A stretch of 64,000 nucleotides of DNA from Bradyrhizobium diazoefficiens USDA 110 (GTDB lineage Bacteria; Pseudomonadota; Alphaproteobacteria; Rhizobiales; Xanthobacteraceae). Each line of letters opens with the position of its first letter. Positions within the stretch are counted from its first letter, which is position 1. This document shows, piece after piece, positions 47,396 through 55,308 of the stretch. The DNA is taken from contig NC_004463.1 of assembly GCF_000011365.1 (NCBI RefSeq), positions 1,784,001-1,848,000 of the forward strand, read 5' to 3'. Position numbers and translations under genes: made by a program. The notes beneath the pieces are model-generated. The model worked only from the letters and a program-made list of their open reading frames with translations. It did no database searches and was not told the DNA's origin.

Positions 47396-48169
47396 TTGGC
47401 GCAGAGCATGTCCCTGGTCGCGCTCGCTCGCTGCTGTCCGACGTGGGCGGATTTCCGCCCCGTCCATGCGTTTGAGGCGCAGGTGGACGTCGTCGCAACG
47501 CGTAGCAGTGGTGCGTTTACCAGGGTCTTCGAGCTAAGGGTCGTGCAGGTTGCAGACCAGATCGCGGTATTTGAGCGGCCAGTGGGCGGCACTTTGCCGG
47601 CCTGCTGCCCGGAGCGTCATATCAATCCCGACGGCTCCTTTTGCATCGGACTACGTGCGGGAGACGGCATAACGGGGGCCAGCGCCACTGCTTGGTGGGA
47701 AAAGCTGCACGTGTTCATTCTGTGCCAGGAGACCGCAGCAGAAGCCGGATTCTGGCCTGGCGAAGCGCAGCTATCTCACGGTGAAGCCGCCGAGATAGAA
47801 CTCGCCGCCGAGCGTGCCGCCGACCAGCTCGGGCTACAGTCAGTCTACCGCGAAGCTGTCGCGTTCGGATCGGGACCAATCGCGTCCGGGCTCGCCAAGA
47901 TCAACCAGAAGACCGGAATGCTGCGGAACGGACGAAGCGCATGTATCTGCGGTCGTACCGATCGGCACCGGCGACCTCTTCTTCGAAGAGAGTGCCATCG
48001 TTGTGGTCAGGGCTGTCCGGTCGTGCTCGAGCACTGGAGGCGCATCAAGGTCGCCGAATATTGGCGCGGGCTTCGCGGCCAAGCGTGCTGTGGTACCATG
48101 CGCGAATGTCCGTTGAAAAAGGCCGGACCGACTGATGGTACTGCGATCAGCCGAGGAACGGGAGCGTGA
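47396..48169 (+). CDS. E2 (ubiquitin-conjugating-like) domain protein with cysteine-rich tail
   Basis: A 257-residue protein starting at TTG 47396, directly after the cyclase stop, or at ATG 47408. Residues ~10-125 form a prokaryotic E2 fold: CCPERHINPDGSFCIGL mirrors the eukaryotic HPN...G..C signature, with H75, N77 and the likely catalytic C83. The last ~75 residues are cysteine-rich (CICGR, CHRCGQGC, CCGTMRECPL) and probably bind zinc, matching the family annotated as E2 domain-associated cysteine-rich protein. No E1 or JAB peptidase gene is adjacent, so the ubiquitin-like partner is unknown. The stop overlaps the next gene's GTG (GTGA). Confidence 0.75.
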   Translation: MAQSMSLVALARCCPTWADFRPVHAFEAQVDVVATRSSGAFTRVFELRVVQVADQIAVFERPVGGTLPACCPERHINPDGSFCIGLRAGDGITGASATAWWEKLHVFILCQETAAEAGFWPGEAQLSHGEAAEIELAAERAADQLGLQSVYREAVAFGSGPIASGLAKINQKTGMLRNGRSACICGRTDRHRRPLLRRECHRCGQGCPVVLEHWRRIKVAEYWRGLRGQACCGTMRECPLKKAGPTDGTAISRGTGA

Positions 48170-49344
48170 TCAAGTTCGCCGAACTGACCACGACGGAAGC
48201 GGTGAGCACCGCAGAAGCTATTGAGACCCTTCGGCCGTTGCCTTGGGCGAGATTGCTCCTCAACCGGATCGAAGATGGCGGTGGTTTAACCACGGAAAAT
48301 ATGTCCGCGCTGTTCGAGGCGCGCTTCGGACAGGCGCTGCATGACTGCGGCATCACTCCGGTATACGAATATGCGGCGGGGGTCGGTGAGACTAGCGTTG
48401 ATTTCGCCTGCGGAGTTTGGAACGTCGAACTTCTCTCGTTCGACGAGACAGACGCGGCGAAGGCCGCCTCCTGGGAGGAAGGATCGACCTTCGGCAAGTC
48501 GCTCTCTTCGCCTGCGCCGCCAACGGCTGACGAGGCTCAGCTCGACGAGGCGGAGCGGCAGCGCCGAAGTGATCTGCGGAAGCAAAGTCCCGAAGGAGAG
48601 ACACTGAAGGGGATCGAGAGGATCGTCGGCAAAGCGCAGAATGACGGGCAGCCGTCCAAGTTCCCCGCGCCAGACGGCGCGAGGCGATCAATGCTGGTCG
48701 TTGATGCTCGGACTTTCGGACAGATTGATCGTTGGGATTGCCGGCAGATAGCCTATGGTGCGGACGCCGTGCCTGAATGGGCGAGGTATCGATGGATCGC
48801 CGATGACGGGCGAGAATTTCCAATTGCCGGCGCGTTTGATGCGCGCAACCGGATGCGGGGTGCGCGGCTCTTTCGAGAGCGAGTCCACTTCCTTGGTATC
48901 GTTTCCGAGGAAACCTACGAACGCGAAGAGCTGCAGTATTTCATTCGCTTCTATCACAACCCCGCGCTGTTCGCATCGAAGGAGGATGCGCTCGCAGCAT
49001 TGCGAACTTTTCCGCTATTCCAGCCGGAAAAGACACGTGCTCGTCGTCCGGATCTGTTTGTCCACGAAGCCTTCGAGGCGCAGGGAGCGACGGTTCAGTT
49101 TGGCGTTGTGACCGACGGGAGGATTGTCATCTGCAGAGTCCACGGCGACACTCTTGAAGATATCGAAGAGCGCGGTCTTCGGCCTGGCTCCGAGGAGATG
49201 GTTCAAGCATTTGATCGACACAAGGACCTGCTTCGCCGGCTTGCGCTGGAGAAGGCTAAGCGAGATCTGGTCGAACGCGATGGCACCATTTTTCTGGTAC
49301 CCAGGGATTTGAGCTTGCTTCCGGTCCGGGCGCCGCGCGCTTAA
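48166..49344 (+). CDS. Nuclease-like protein with C-terminal DUF1488-like domain
   Basis: A 392-residue protein from a GTG overlapping the E2 gene stop. Near the N-terminus, E51, then GITPVYEYAAGVGETSVDF (D79), then VWNVELLSF (E88) fit the spacing of a PD-(D/E)XK nuclease core, but the expected Lys two residues after E88 is Leu. Catalysis is therefore uncertain. A charged linker (about 95-155) follows, then a middle domain (YFIRFYHNPALFASKEDALA). Residues ~305-385 match DUF1488: GVVTDGRIVICRVHGDTLED, FDRHKDLLRRLALEKA, DGTIFLVPRDL. As last gene of the operon, and the only nuclease-like one, it is the best candidate for the effector. Confidence 0.65.
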   Translation: MIKFAELTTTEAVSTAEAIETLRPLPWARLLLNRIEDGGGLTTENMSALFEARFGQALHDCGITPVYEYAAGVGETSVDFACGVWNVELLSFDETDAAKAASWEEGSTFGKSLSSPAPPTADEAQLDEAERQRRSDLRKQSPEGETLKGIERIVGKAQNDGQPSKFPAPDGARRSMLVVDARTFGQIDRWDCRQIAYGADAVPEWARYRWIADDGREFPIAGAFDARNRMRGARLFRERVHFLGIVSEETYEREELQYFIRFYHNPALFASKEDALAALRTFPLFQPEKTRARRPDLFVHEAFEAQGATVQFGVVTDGRIVICRVHGDTLEDIEERGLRPGSEEMVQAFDRHKDLLRRLALEKAKRDLVERDGTIFLVPRDLSLLPVRAPRA

Positions 49345-49603
49345 AATCGAGTCACTCCTAAAGCTTAAAGCTAGGGATCGAGTCACTCTTACCGGGGACT
49401 TGAGCTACGCGCACAGCGACCGCCAGGCGCATTTGACGCTGCGCAAAGTCAAAAAGACCCCCCTTGACTCCTTCGCGCTCGCGCCTGGTCGTCAGAAAAA
49501 ATCAGTCGAAATAACCGTGCAGCATCAGCGGCCTATGAAATCGAGTCACTCTTAAAGGAGGCGATCGAGTCACTCTTATAGAGGAATCGAGTCGCTCTTT
49601 CGG
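49345..49603. repeat. Right cluster of ATCGAGTC repeats (five direct)
   Basis: Units at 49345-49363, 49377-49391, 49539-49557, 49563-49581 and 49584-49602 read ATCGAGTCACTCTTAAAG with small changes. The last is ATCGAGTCGCTCTTTCGG. They are related to the left cluster at 32.3 kb, which has GT instead of AC after GAGTC. The cluster starts at the stop of the nuclease-like gene and ends about 25 bp from the tRNA. No gene lies within it. Confidence 0.82.
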
Positions 49604-49627
49604 TGTCCGCGCACAATTTGAACTCAC

Positions 49628-49703
49628 TGGTGGGCCCGGCAGGACTCGAACCTGCAACCAGACCGTTATGAGCGGCCGGCTCTAACCATTGAGCTACAGG
49701 CCC
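49628..49703 (-). tRNA. tRNA with CAT anticodon, probably tRNA-Ile2
   Basis: On the minus strand, GGGCCTGTAGCTC begins the acceptor and D arms, CCGCTCATAACGG forms the anticodon stem-loop (anticodon CAT), GGTTCGAGTCC is the T arm, and CGGGCCCACCA ends the molecule with an encoded CCA. A CAT anticodon fits Met or the lysidine-modified Ile2 tRNA. The arm sequences resemble alphaproteobacterial tRNA-Ile(CAT), which I favour. The defence island lies on its 3' side, the usual side for integrated elements. Confidence 0.85.
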
Positions 49704-49899
49704 CGCTGCGGGCGACCGCTCAAAGACGGCCGGCAACGGTGCGCGGCCCGTTTACAGGATAGCCGGCATTCCGGCAATGCCAATTGAAAGAGGCGATTGG
49801 GTCCCGCTTTGGCGCTCGCGTCGCTTTATCGGAGCAAAGCTGGAGGGGCCCTTAAGACGTACGGGCTGTCAAGCATGGAAGCGCTGAGCTGACCGAGAC

Positions 49900-50220
49900 A
49901 GCCCAGCCTTGCGAAACGGAGTTGACACGGCTCAAAGAGATGCAGGCCAAAACTCGCGAGAGCGATCTTCAAATCTAAGGTCGTAAGGTTGTAAGAAAAC
50001 GGCGCATTGAAAACTACCATACGCGCGTGAATGTAACCGACCATCTCTCGGACCACGGCTCCGTTCTTCTGTTCGACAAACGCCTGGTCGTTCTTGCGGT
50101 AAGGCCGGCATTCTAGGCCGGTCATTCCGACAAGATCGATCTCCTCCACGAGGCGTTCGGCCACGGAAGGTCCGATTGTCAGACGTAGACCATCGTCGGT
50201 TCGGGCAACGCGGAGTCTGA
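49900..50220 (-). pseudogene. DDE-integrase-type transposase fragment
   Basis: ECRPYRKNDQAFVEQKNGAV and VREMVGY match the end of the catalytic domain of a large family of integrase-type transposases (RPYRKNDQAWVEQKNG...). The surrounding frame upstream and downstream has lost resemblance. Only about 40-60 residues are recognisable. Confidence 0.55.
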
Positions 50221-50492
50221 GGCCTTCGTGCCTATCCATGACATGGGCAAGGCCATGCTCGAGCACTCGGATATTCAGGATTCCGCCGGGCAAGAAGAAC
50301 AGATCGCCGATGCACGTGGAGGCGAGCAGGCCAAGGGCTACATGGTGGCCTGGGTCATCGATCGCGCCGATGCAGGCGCCACCAGATGACATTGGTGATT
50401 CAAACTCATCGGTTCGACGCTGATCGTAAGCGCAGCTCTGCGGCGCTTTAATTGGCGCTTGACGTCTGTTTGATCACGGTGTGTCCTGGCAC
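50221..50492. other. No supported gene
   Basis: About 270 bp between a transposase fragment and the second IS6-family copy. Nothing recognisable. Confidence 0.4.
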
Positions 50493-51316
50493 GGCATCGT
50501 CAACTTAATCGACCGCCGAGCCGAAGGAGGCGATTCTCAGAGGTCGAGAGTCGGCGATAGCGCTTGTCATGGAGATCTCGCGCCAAGTCGCAAAGGCTCG
50601 CTCGCGCGAAGCACGACGGAAGTCGGCGGTGGCGGCTCCGGGATAGGGGATGTGGAAAAGGTTCGCGACCTGATCGTGAACGGACAGAAACCGTTGAGCC
50701 TGACGGGACGATTTGAAGCGCGTCATGATCCGCTCGCGTCGCCGCGTCGGCTGATGAGAATTCTCGGCCCGATTGTTGAGAGCTTTGTGCTGGCGATGTT
50801 CGACGTGTAAGCCCATCTTCGCCCTCGCAGCGCCGTACGAACGCAGCTTATCCGTGATCATAACGCGCGGCGGCGTGCCGGCGGATTTCAAGAGCTTCTT
50901 CATGAGCCGCTGCGCAACGCGCGAGTTTCTTCGGCGCTGGATCAAGACGTCAGGAACGAAGCCACTCTGGTCGACAGCGCGCCAGAGCCAATGTTGTTCG
51001 CCCGCGATCGAGATAACGACTTCGTCCAGATGCCATTTGTCACCGCGAGGGGGAGTGCGCTGGCGGATCCGATCGGAGAACGGCTTGCCGAATTTCCGTC
51101 CCCACTGGCGCACGGTTTCATAGGTCACGCCAATGCCACGCGCCGCCAGCATTTCCTCGACCATGCGCAAGCTTAAGGGAAACCGGAAATACAACCAAAC
51201 GGCATAGCTGATCACTTCCGGTGGGAAGCGATGGCGGCGATAAAGAGGGGCCCGGGCGGTCGGCATGCCGGTCGTCTACCCCATCGGCCACCCCTATTCG
51301 TTAACTTGACGGTGCC
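50493..51316 (-). mobile_element. IS6-family element, copy 2 (apparently intact)
   Basis: An 824-bp element with ends GGCATCGTCAACTTAATCG and ...TTAACTTGACGGTGCC. It is the best-preserved of the three copies in the window. No 8-bp target repeat is visible at its flanks, suggesting recombination between copies. Confidence 0.85.
50505..51266 (-). CDS. IS6-family transposase
   Basis: A 253-residue DDE transposase: YAVWLYFRFPLSLRMVEEML and YETVRQWGRKFG (helix-turn-helix), WHLDEVVIS (first Asp), MITDKLRSYG (second Asp) and NNRAENSHQPTRRRE (catalytic Glu region). Full length for the family and without visible lesions, so this copy could mobilise the other two. Confidence 0.88.
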   Translation of the reverse strand: MPTARAPLYRRHRFPPEVISYAVWLYFRFPLSLRMVEEMLAARGIGVTYETVRQWGRKFGKPFSDRIRQRTPPRGDKWHLDEVVISIAGEQHWLWRAVDQSGFVPDVLIQRRRNSRVAQRLMKKLLKSAGTPPRVMITDKLRSYGAARAKMGLHVEHRQHKALNNRAENSHQPTRRRERIMTRFKSSRQAQRFLSVHDQVANLFHIPYPGAATADFRRASRERAFATWREISMTSAIADSRPLRIASFGSAVD

Positions 51317-51415
51317 CTCTGACCTCATCTGGCTCAAGCCGAAAGGCTGCACCGAATCGAAGCCGAACTCCTTCACAAATTGCGCAGATCGCTTCCTCAA
51401 CATGGTTCAACGCTC

Positions 51416-51450
51416 GTCAGCTCGACGTAAGCTAAATGTCTTAGAGGCTG
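51416..51450 (+). promoter_or_regulatory. tts box upstream of nopM
   Basis: Reads GTCAGCTCGACGTAAGCTAA, matching the tts-box core with C for T at one position. It lies about 60-95 bp before the nopM start. Confidence 0.7.
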
Positions 51451-51509
51451 CAACGTTCGATGTGGGCCGAGAGGTCGCATAATTTGCTCAGTCCGACAAG
51501 GAGCAGGAA

Positions 51510-53372
51510 ATGGATCCCTTTGATGCAGGGCAGGCTCAGCGCGGTAATGGCAGCACCGAATCTTCCGGCCGCGAGGACCGGGAAGGTGAGGAGGCGCAGT
51601 GGGTTGGAGTCTTGACCCACGCGGTGCTCGCCGCTGACGATCCGGCAAATCTCGGGGATTCTGCTCCTGCGGAGGGGGGGCACGACCAGATGCTGGAGGA
51701 GTGGGCTGCCGAAGAGGGGCAGAACCCGCTCGAGGATCGACAAGAGGCTGTAAGGCGAGTGAATGCTTGGAATCAGGGCGAGCTGAATCTTGCAATGCTG
51801 CGCCTCACCAGCCTGCCTCCACTTCCAGCCGGGCTCCACTCGCTCGACGCGTCCTTCAACCGGCTGACCAGTCTGCCCGAGACTCTCCCTGACGCGCTCA
51901 ATTCGCTCAATGTTAATGGGAATCAGTTGGTCAGCTTGCCCGCGCTTCCGGCCGGGCTCGCCTTGCTGGACGTGTGGAGCAATCGGCTCACCAGCCTGCC
52001 TGAGACCCTCCCGGCCGCGCTCGAGGGCCTCAACGTCGGCAACAACCAATTGACGAGCCTGCCCGAGGCCCTCCCGGCCAGGCTCGAAAGCCTTGACGTT
52101 AGTGTAAACCAATTGACGAGCCTGCCCGAGACTCTCCCGGCCAGTCTCGGAAGCCTTGACGTTGGTGTAAACCAATTGACGAGCCTGCCCGAGACTCTCC
52201 CGACCAGTCTCGGAAGACTTTACCTTAACGATAACCAGCTAACCAGCCTACCCACGGGCTTGCTAACGCAGTTGGGGGCTGCTGCGGAGGTGGTTGTGTC
52301 TGGCAATCCGCTGCCCCAGGAGATGCTGATGAACCTGGACACAATCCAAAGTACCGATGGGTATGCCGGCCCGAGGGTCGTCTTTGATTTGTCTGAGACG
52401 CACGAAGATCAGTGGGAGGACGCCGCCGTTGCGCCGTTTCCTCTCGAGACAGTAGCTGCGGAGTCTCTTCCCGAGGCAGTAGCGGACTGGCTCAACGGGG
52501 ATCCGAAGGAGGGCGATCCCGAGGTGGTGGCCAAGTGGCAGAGCTTTGCAGAAGAACCCGGTGCCCAGCAATACGCAGACTTCCTCAACGGGCTGCGGAA
52601 TACCGTGAACTCTGGGAACGAAGGATTCCAGCAGGGGGTGGCCAATGATCTGCGGCAGGCAGCGGCCAACCCGCAATTGCGCGCGCAGTACTTCCAGCTT
52701 GCTCTTGACGCCAACGAGAGCTGCGCGGATCGCAGAACTTTGACCTGGAACGGCATGCAAACCGCGCGCCTGATCGCCAACGTCGAGAACGGGCTCTATG
52801 ACAATAACGAGGGGGTAGCGGCCCTCGTTGATCTAGGCCGTGTCATGTTCCGCTTGGAGGCACTGGGGGGGATCGCGCGCGAGAAGGTCCAATCGCTCCG
52901 CACAGGCGGCACCATCAACAACGTCGACGAAATCGAGGTCTACCTTGCCTATCAGGCCACGCTGCGCGAGCGGCTGGGGCTGCAGCACATCGCCCCGGAC
53001 ATGAACTACTTCTACGACTCTCACCTCACCGAGGAAGACATTGACAGGGCTGAGACGTCTGTGCGGAGCAAGGAGGCGACGGGGTTCGCCGACTATTTGG
53101 CGACGGACTGGAAACCTTGGGACGATGTGGTGCTCCGCATTGAACCGGAACACCATGCCACGATGGAGGAAAAGCTCGCCGATGCCTTGGAGGAGGAGTT
53201 CCCGGGCCGACTGAAGCAAAAGCTCGTTGAAGCGGGACTGATCGGCGCTGAGGCCGATGTCGTTGCGGATGCCGAGCGGGAGTTCGGACCCCAGGTCAGC
53301 AAGGACATCGCTCGCGAGATCAAGGGTGCTCTGAGGGACACGGTGCTCAACAAACGCGGCCTCAGTCTGTGA
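51510..53372 (+). CDS. nopM: Type III effector NopM: LRR plus NEL-type E3 ubiquitin ligase
   Basis: A 620-residue protein from an ATG with AAGGAG upstream. The first ~85 residues are acidic and flexible, as expected for a secretion signal. Residues ~90-255 hold about eight 20-residue leucine-rich repeats (LTSLPETLP.. L..LDV..NQ), and residues ~300-620 form the NEL catalytic domain. The active Cys is C405 in DANESCADRRTLTWN, the CxD motif of IpaH/SspH/NopM ligases. In the host these transfer ubiquitin to plant targets chosen by the LRR. Transcription should be TtsI-dependent. The near-identical neighbouring LRR units suggest recent unit duplication. Confidence 0.9.
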   Translation: MDPFDAGQAQRGNGSTESSGREDREGEEAQWVGVLTHAVLAADDPANLGDSAPAEGGHDQMLEEWAAEEGQNPLEDRQEAVRRVNAWNQGELNLAMLRLTSLPPLPAGLHSLDASFNRLTSLPETLPDALNSLNVNGNQLVSLPALPAGLALLDVWSNRLTSLPETLPAALEGLNVGNNQLTSLPEALPARLESLDVSVNQLTSLPETLPASLGSLDVGVNQLTSLPETLPTSLGRLYLNDNQLTSLPTGLLTQLGAAAEVVVSGNPLPQEMLMNLDTIQSTDGYAGPRVVFDLSETHEDQWEDAAVAPFPLETVAAESLPEAVADWLNGDPKEGDPEVVAKWQSFAEEPGAQQYADFLNGLRNTVNSGNEGFQQGVANDLRQAAANPQLRAQYFQLALDANESCADRRTLTWNGMQTARLIANVENGLYDNNEGVAALVDLGRVMFRLEALGGIAREKVQSLRTGGTINNVDEIEVYLAYQATLRERLGLQHIAPDMNYFYDSHLTEEDIDRAETSVRSKEATGFADYLATDWKPWDDVVLRIEPEHHATMEEKLADALEEEFPGRLKQKLVEAGLIGAEADVVADAEREFGPQVSKDIAREIKGALRDTVLNKRGLSL

Positions 53373-53536
53373 AGCGGCGTCTGCTGCTTGACCACGCGGT
53401 CCTTCATCCAGATCGAAGGATCAAGCAACTGCCTGAGCGAGGTATTGGTTCAACCGCAGCGGCGGAAACTGAACTGCGACGGCTGATCAGCCATTATGCT
53501 GTGAAGCGGCAGTAGTGCTTTGGCAAGACCAAGGCC

Positions 53537-53734
53537 GTGACCGCCACGGCCCGGAAGATCGCAGTTCTGTTCTACAATGCTGTGCGATACGGAATGGACT
53601 ATGTCGATCCCGGGGCCTCGTCCTACGAGACGCGCTACCGGACGCGAGTGGTCAACAATTTGCAGCGGCGTGCCAAGGCATTCGGCTTTGTTCACCTGCC
53701 CTTGGAGCCGAAAGTAGATGCTGCCGTTTCTTAG
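53537..53734 (+). pseudogene. Transposase C-terminal fragment (family uncertain)
   Basis: About 65 residues: VTATARKIAVLFYNAV, then VDPGASSYETRYRTRVV and NLQRRAKAFGF. This pattern is familiar from the C-terminus of a transposase group, but I cannot name the family with confidence. No upstream part is present. The preceding 160 bp hold no supported gene. Confidence 0.5.
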
Positions 53735-54004
53735 GAATCGTTCTCAAGCGTCAGCTCCCCGATCTTGGCGTGCAGCGTTTTCACGTCCCCCGCGGGCTCG
53801 CTCGTTCTGTTGCCACCGCGAGGACCAAAGACCTCGGCCGCCGCTTCCTGAAGCTGGGACTTCCACTGCGTGATCCGGTTCGGATGCATGTCGAAATGCT
53901 CAGCCAGCTCGGCCAGCGTCATCTCGCCCTTGATCCTTGATCGCCGCTAACGCCACCTTGGCCTTGAATGCGAGTGCGTGCTGCCGGCGGGCTCGTCTGC
54001 TCAT
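53731..54004 (-). pseudogene. IS3-family orfA remnant with a 7-bp tandem duplication
   Basis: Starts MSRRARRQHALAFKAKVALA and continues, in a shifted frame, MTLAELAEHFDMHPNRITQW and KTLHAKIGELTLEND. The shift is explained by a direct duplication of ATCAAGG (minus strand) near 53935. The orfB partner is absent. Its right end abuts the truncated ABC permease. Confidence 0.75.
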
Positions 54005-54079
54005 CGTCTCTCCTGATTCGCGGGACAATCTTGCCCGCCGTCAGGCAGAAACTCCACTCATCGCCCTGTCCAGATTTCC

Positions 54080-54546
54080 GGAGCCAGCTCTTTCTGTTCT
54101 ACGCGCTACCCGACATAGGCATCCGTCTGACGCCGTTCGAGACTTCCTGGCTAGCGCTCGCATTGTGGGGCGGTGCTTATCAAACGGAGGTCTTCAGGGC
54201 CGCATTCGAAGCTGTGCCGAAAGGCGAAGTGACGGCAGCTCGCGCTCTCGGCTTGCCGGCGTTCCAGACCTTTCTTGACATCACACTCCCGATCGCGTTG
54301 CGCATCGCGATCACCGGAACAACAACCACGGCGATCACGCAGTTCAGGTCGTCCTCCTTCATGATCGTCGTCGGCTATCAGGAATTGACCTATGTCGCCA
54401 ACCGGATCGTGTCAGATACGTTTAAAGTGTTTGAGACCTTCGGAATCGCTTGTCTCATGTACCTGCTGGTGTGCAGCATCCTAAGCGCTTTGTCTCGTAC
54501 GTTCGAGCGCAGGCTCGCGGTTCCGGGGCTGGGAGTAGTTAAATGA
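54080..54546 (+). pseudogene. Amino-acid ABC transporter permease, N-terminally truncated
   Basis: About 155 residues of a HisQ/HisM-type inner-membrane permease: YALPDIGIRLTPFETSWLAL, then the EAA loop EVTAARALGLPAFQTFLDIT and later helices (ACLMYLLVCSILSAL). The first ~70 residues, including the first helices, are missing where the IS3 remnant begins. It overlaps the next permease gene by 4 bp, so the two were a heterodimeric pair. Confidence 0.75.
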
Positions 54547-55205
54547 CCAACTGGGTTTGGCCTGTCACCCTTTACCTTGGTAAGAGCCTTTTGGTTACTT
54601 TGTGGATCTCGCTGCTCACCGTCATTTTGGCGACAATCCTTGGTCTCCTGATCGCGGCGCTGTCGCAAAGCACGCTCACGTTCGCGCGCTTTGTCGGACG
54701 GCTTTACGTTGAGTTGTTCCGCGGCGTGCCGTCGCTTATGATACTCCTCTTCGTGTTCTTTGCCCTTCCGCAAATTGGTCTCCGCACGGGCCCACTCACG
54801 GCCGCAATAATCGGATTGGGGCTCTGGGGCGGGGCGAACATCGGTGAGGTCTTTCGAGGCGCCTTGGATTCAATTCCACATCGCCAAGAGCAGGGCGCCC
54901 GAGCGCTTGGCTTGAGCGCAACGGAAGCGCTTGTGTTCGTCATTTTGCCACAAGCATTTCGGCGTGCGTTGCCGCCCTACGTCGGGCAGCTCACCGTTCT
55001 CGTCCAGGCGAGTGCACTGACGTCCGTTGTTGGGGTGTCGGATCTCTTGGGATCGGCGCGTCAAATGATAGAAAGACTAGCGTATGTCGGAACCGGAGAC
55101 TCACACGCCATCGAGATCTATCTGGGCGTGCTGAGCATATTCTTTGTGATCTGCTACGCGTTGAGCGGGCTGGCCAGTATGATCGAACGCTGTCTTCGAG
55201 TCTGA
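54543..55205 (+). CDS. Amino-acid ABC transporter permease
   Basis: A 220-residue inner-membrane permease of the polar amino-acid family (HisM/GlnP type). Helices begin at LGKSLLVTLWISLLTVILAT; the ATPase-docking EAA loop reads EQGARALGLSATEALVFVIL. It is full length and starts at an ATGA overlap with the truncated partner. No ATPase or substrate-binding protein gene is present, so without its partner it may be non-functional. An aminotransferase gene follows 3.4 kb downstream across two insertion sequences, and once may have been part of the same uptake or breakdown locus. Confidence 0.82.
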   Translation: MTNWVWPVTLYLGKSLLVTLWISLLTVILATILGLLIAALSQSTLTFARFVGRLYVELFRGVPSLMILLFVFFALPQIGLRTGPLTAAIIGLGLWGGANIGEVFRGALDSIPHRQEQGARALGLSATEALVFVILPQAFRRALPPYVGQLTVLVQASALTSVVGVSDLLGSARQMIERLAYVGTGDSHAIEIYLGVLSIFFVICYALSGLASMIERCLRV

Positions 55206-55308
55206 AAACAATTCCTAGTCGATCGAAACCTTCTAGGGAAAGGCAATTGCGCCGTTTGAGCGAACCCGCTCGACTCCATCGAGCGCTTTGCGCGGAGACA
55301 TGTTCTAG

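Noticed and set aside
49345..49603. Right repeat cluster considered as a CRISPR array
   Set aside because: Spacing is irregular (32, 162, 24 and 21 bp between starts) and units vary. It does not fit a repeat-spacer pattern.
49826..50392. Full 188-codon minus-strand frame as an intact gene
   Set aside because: Only a ~40-60-residue part matches integrase-type transposases; the rest is random-looking, so only the fragment is annotated.
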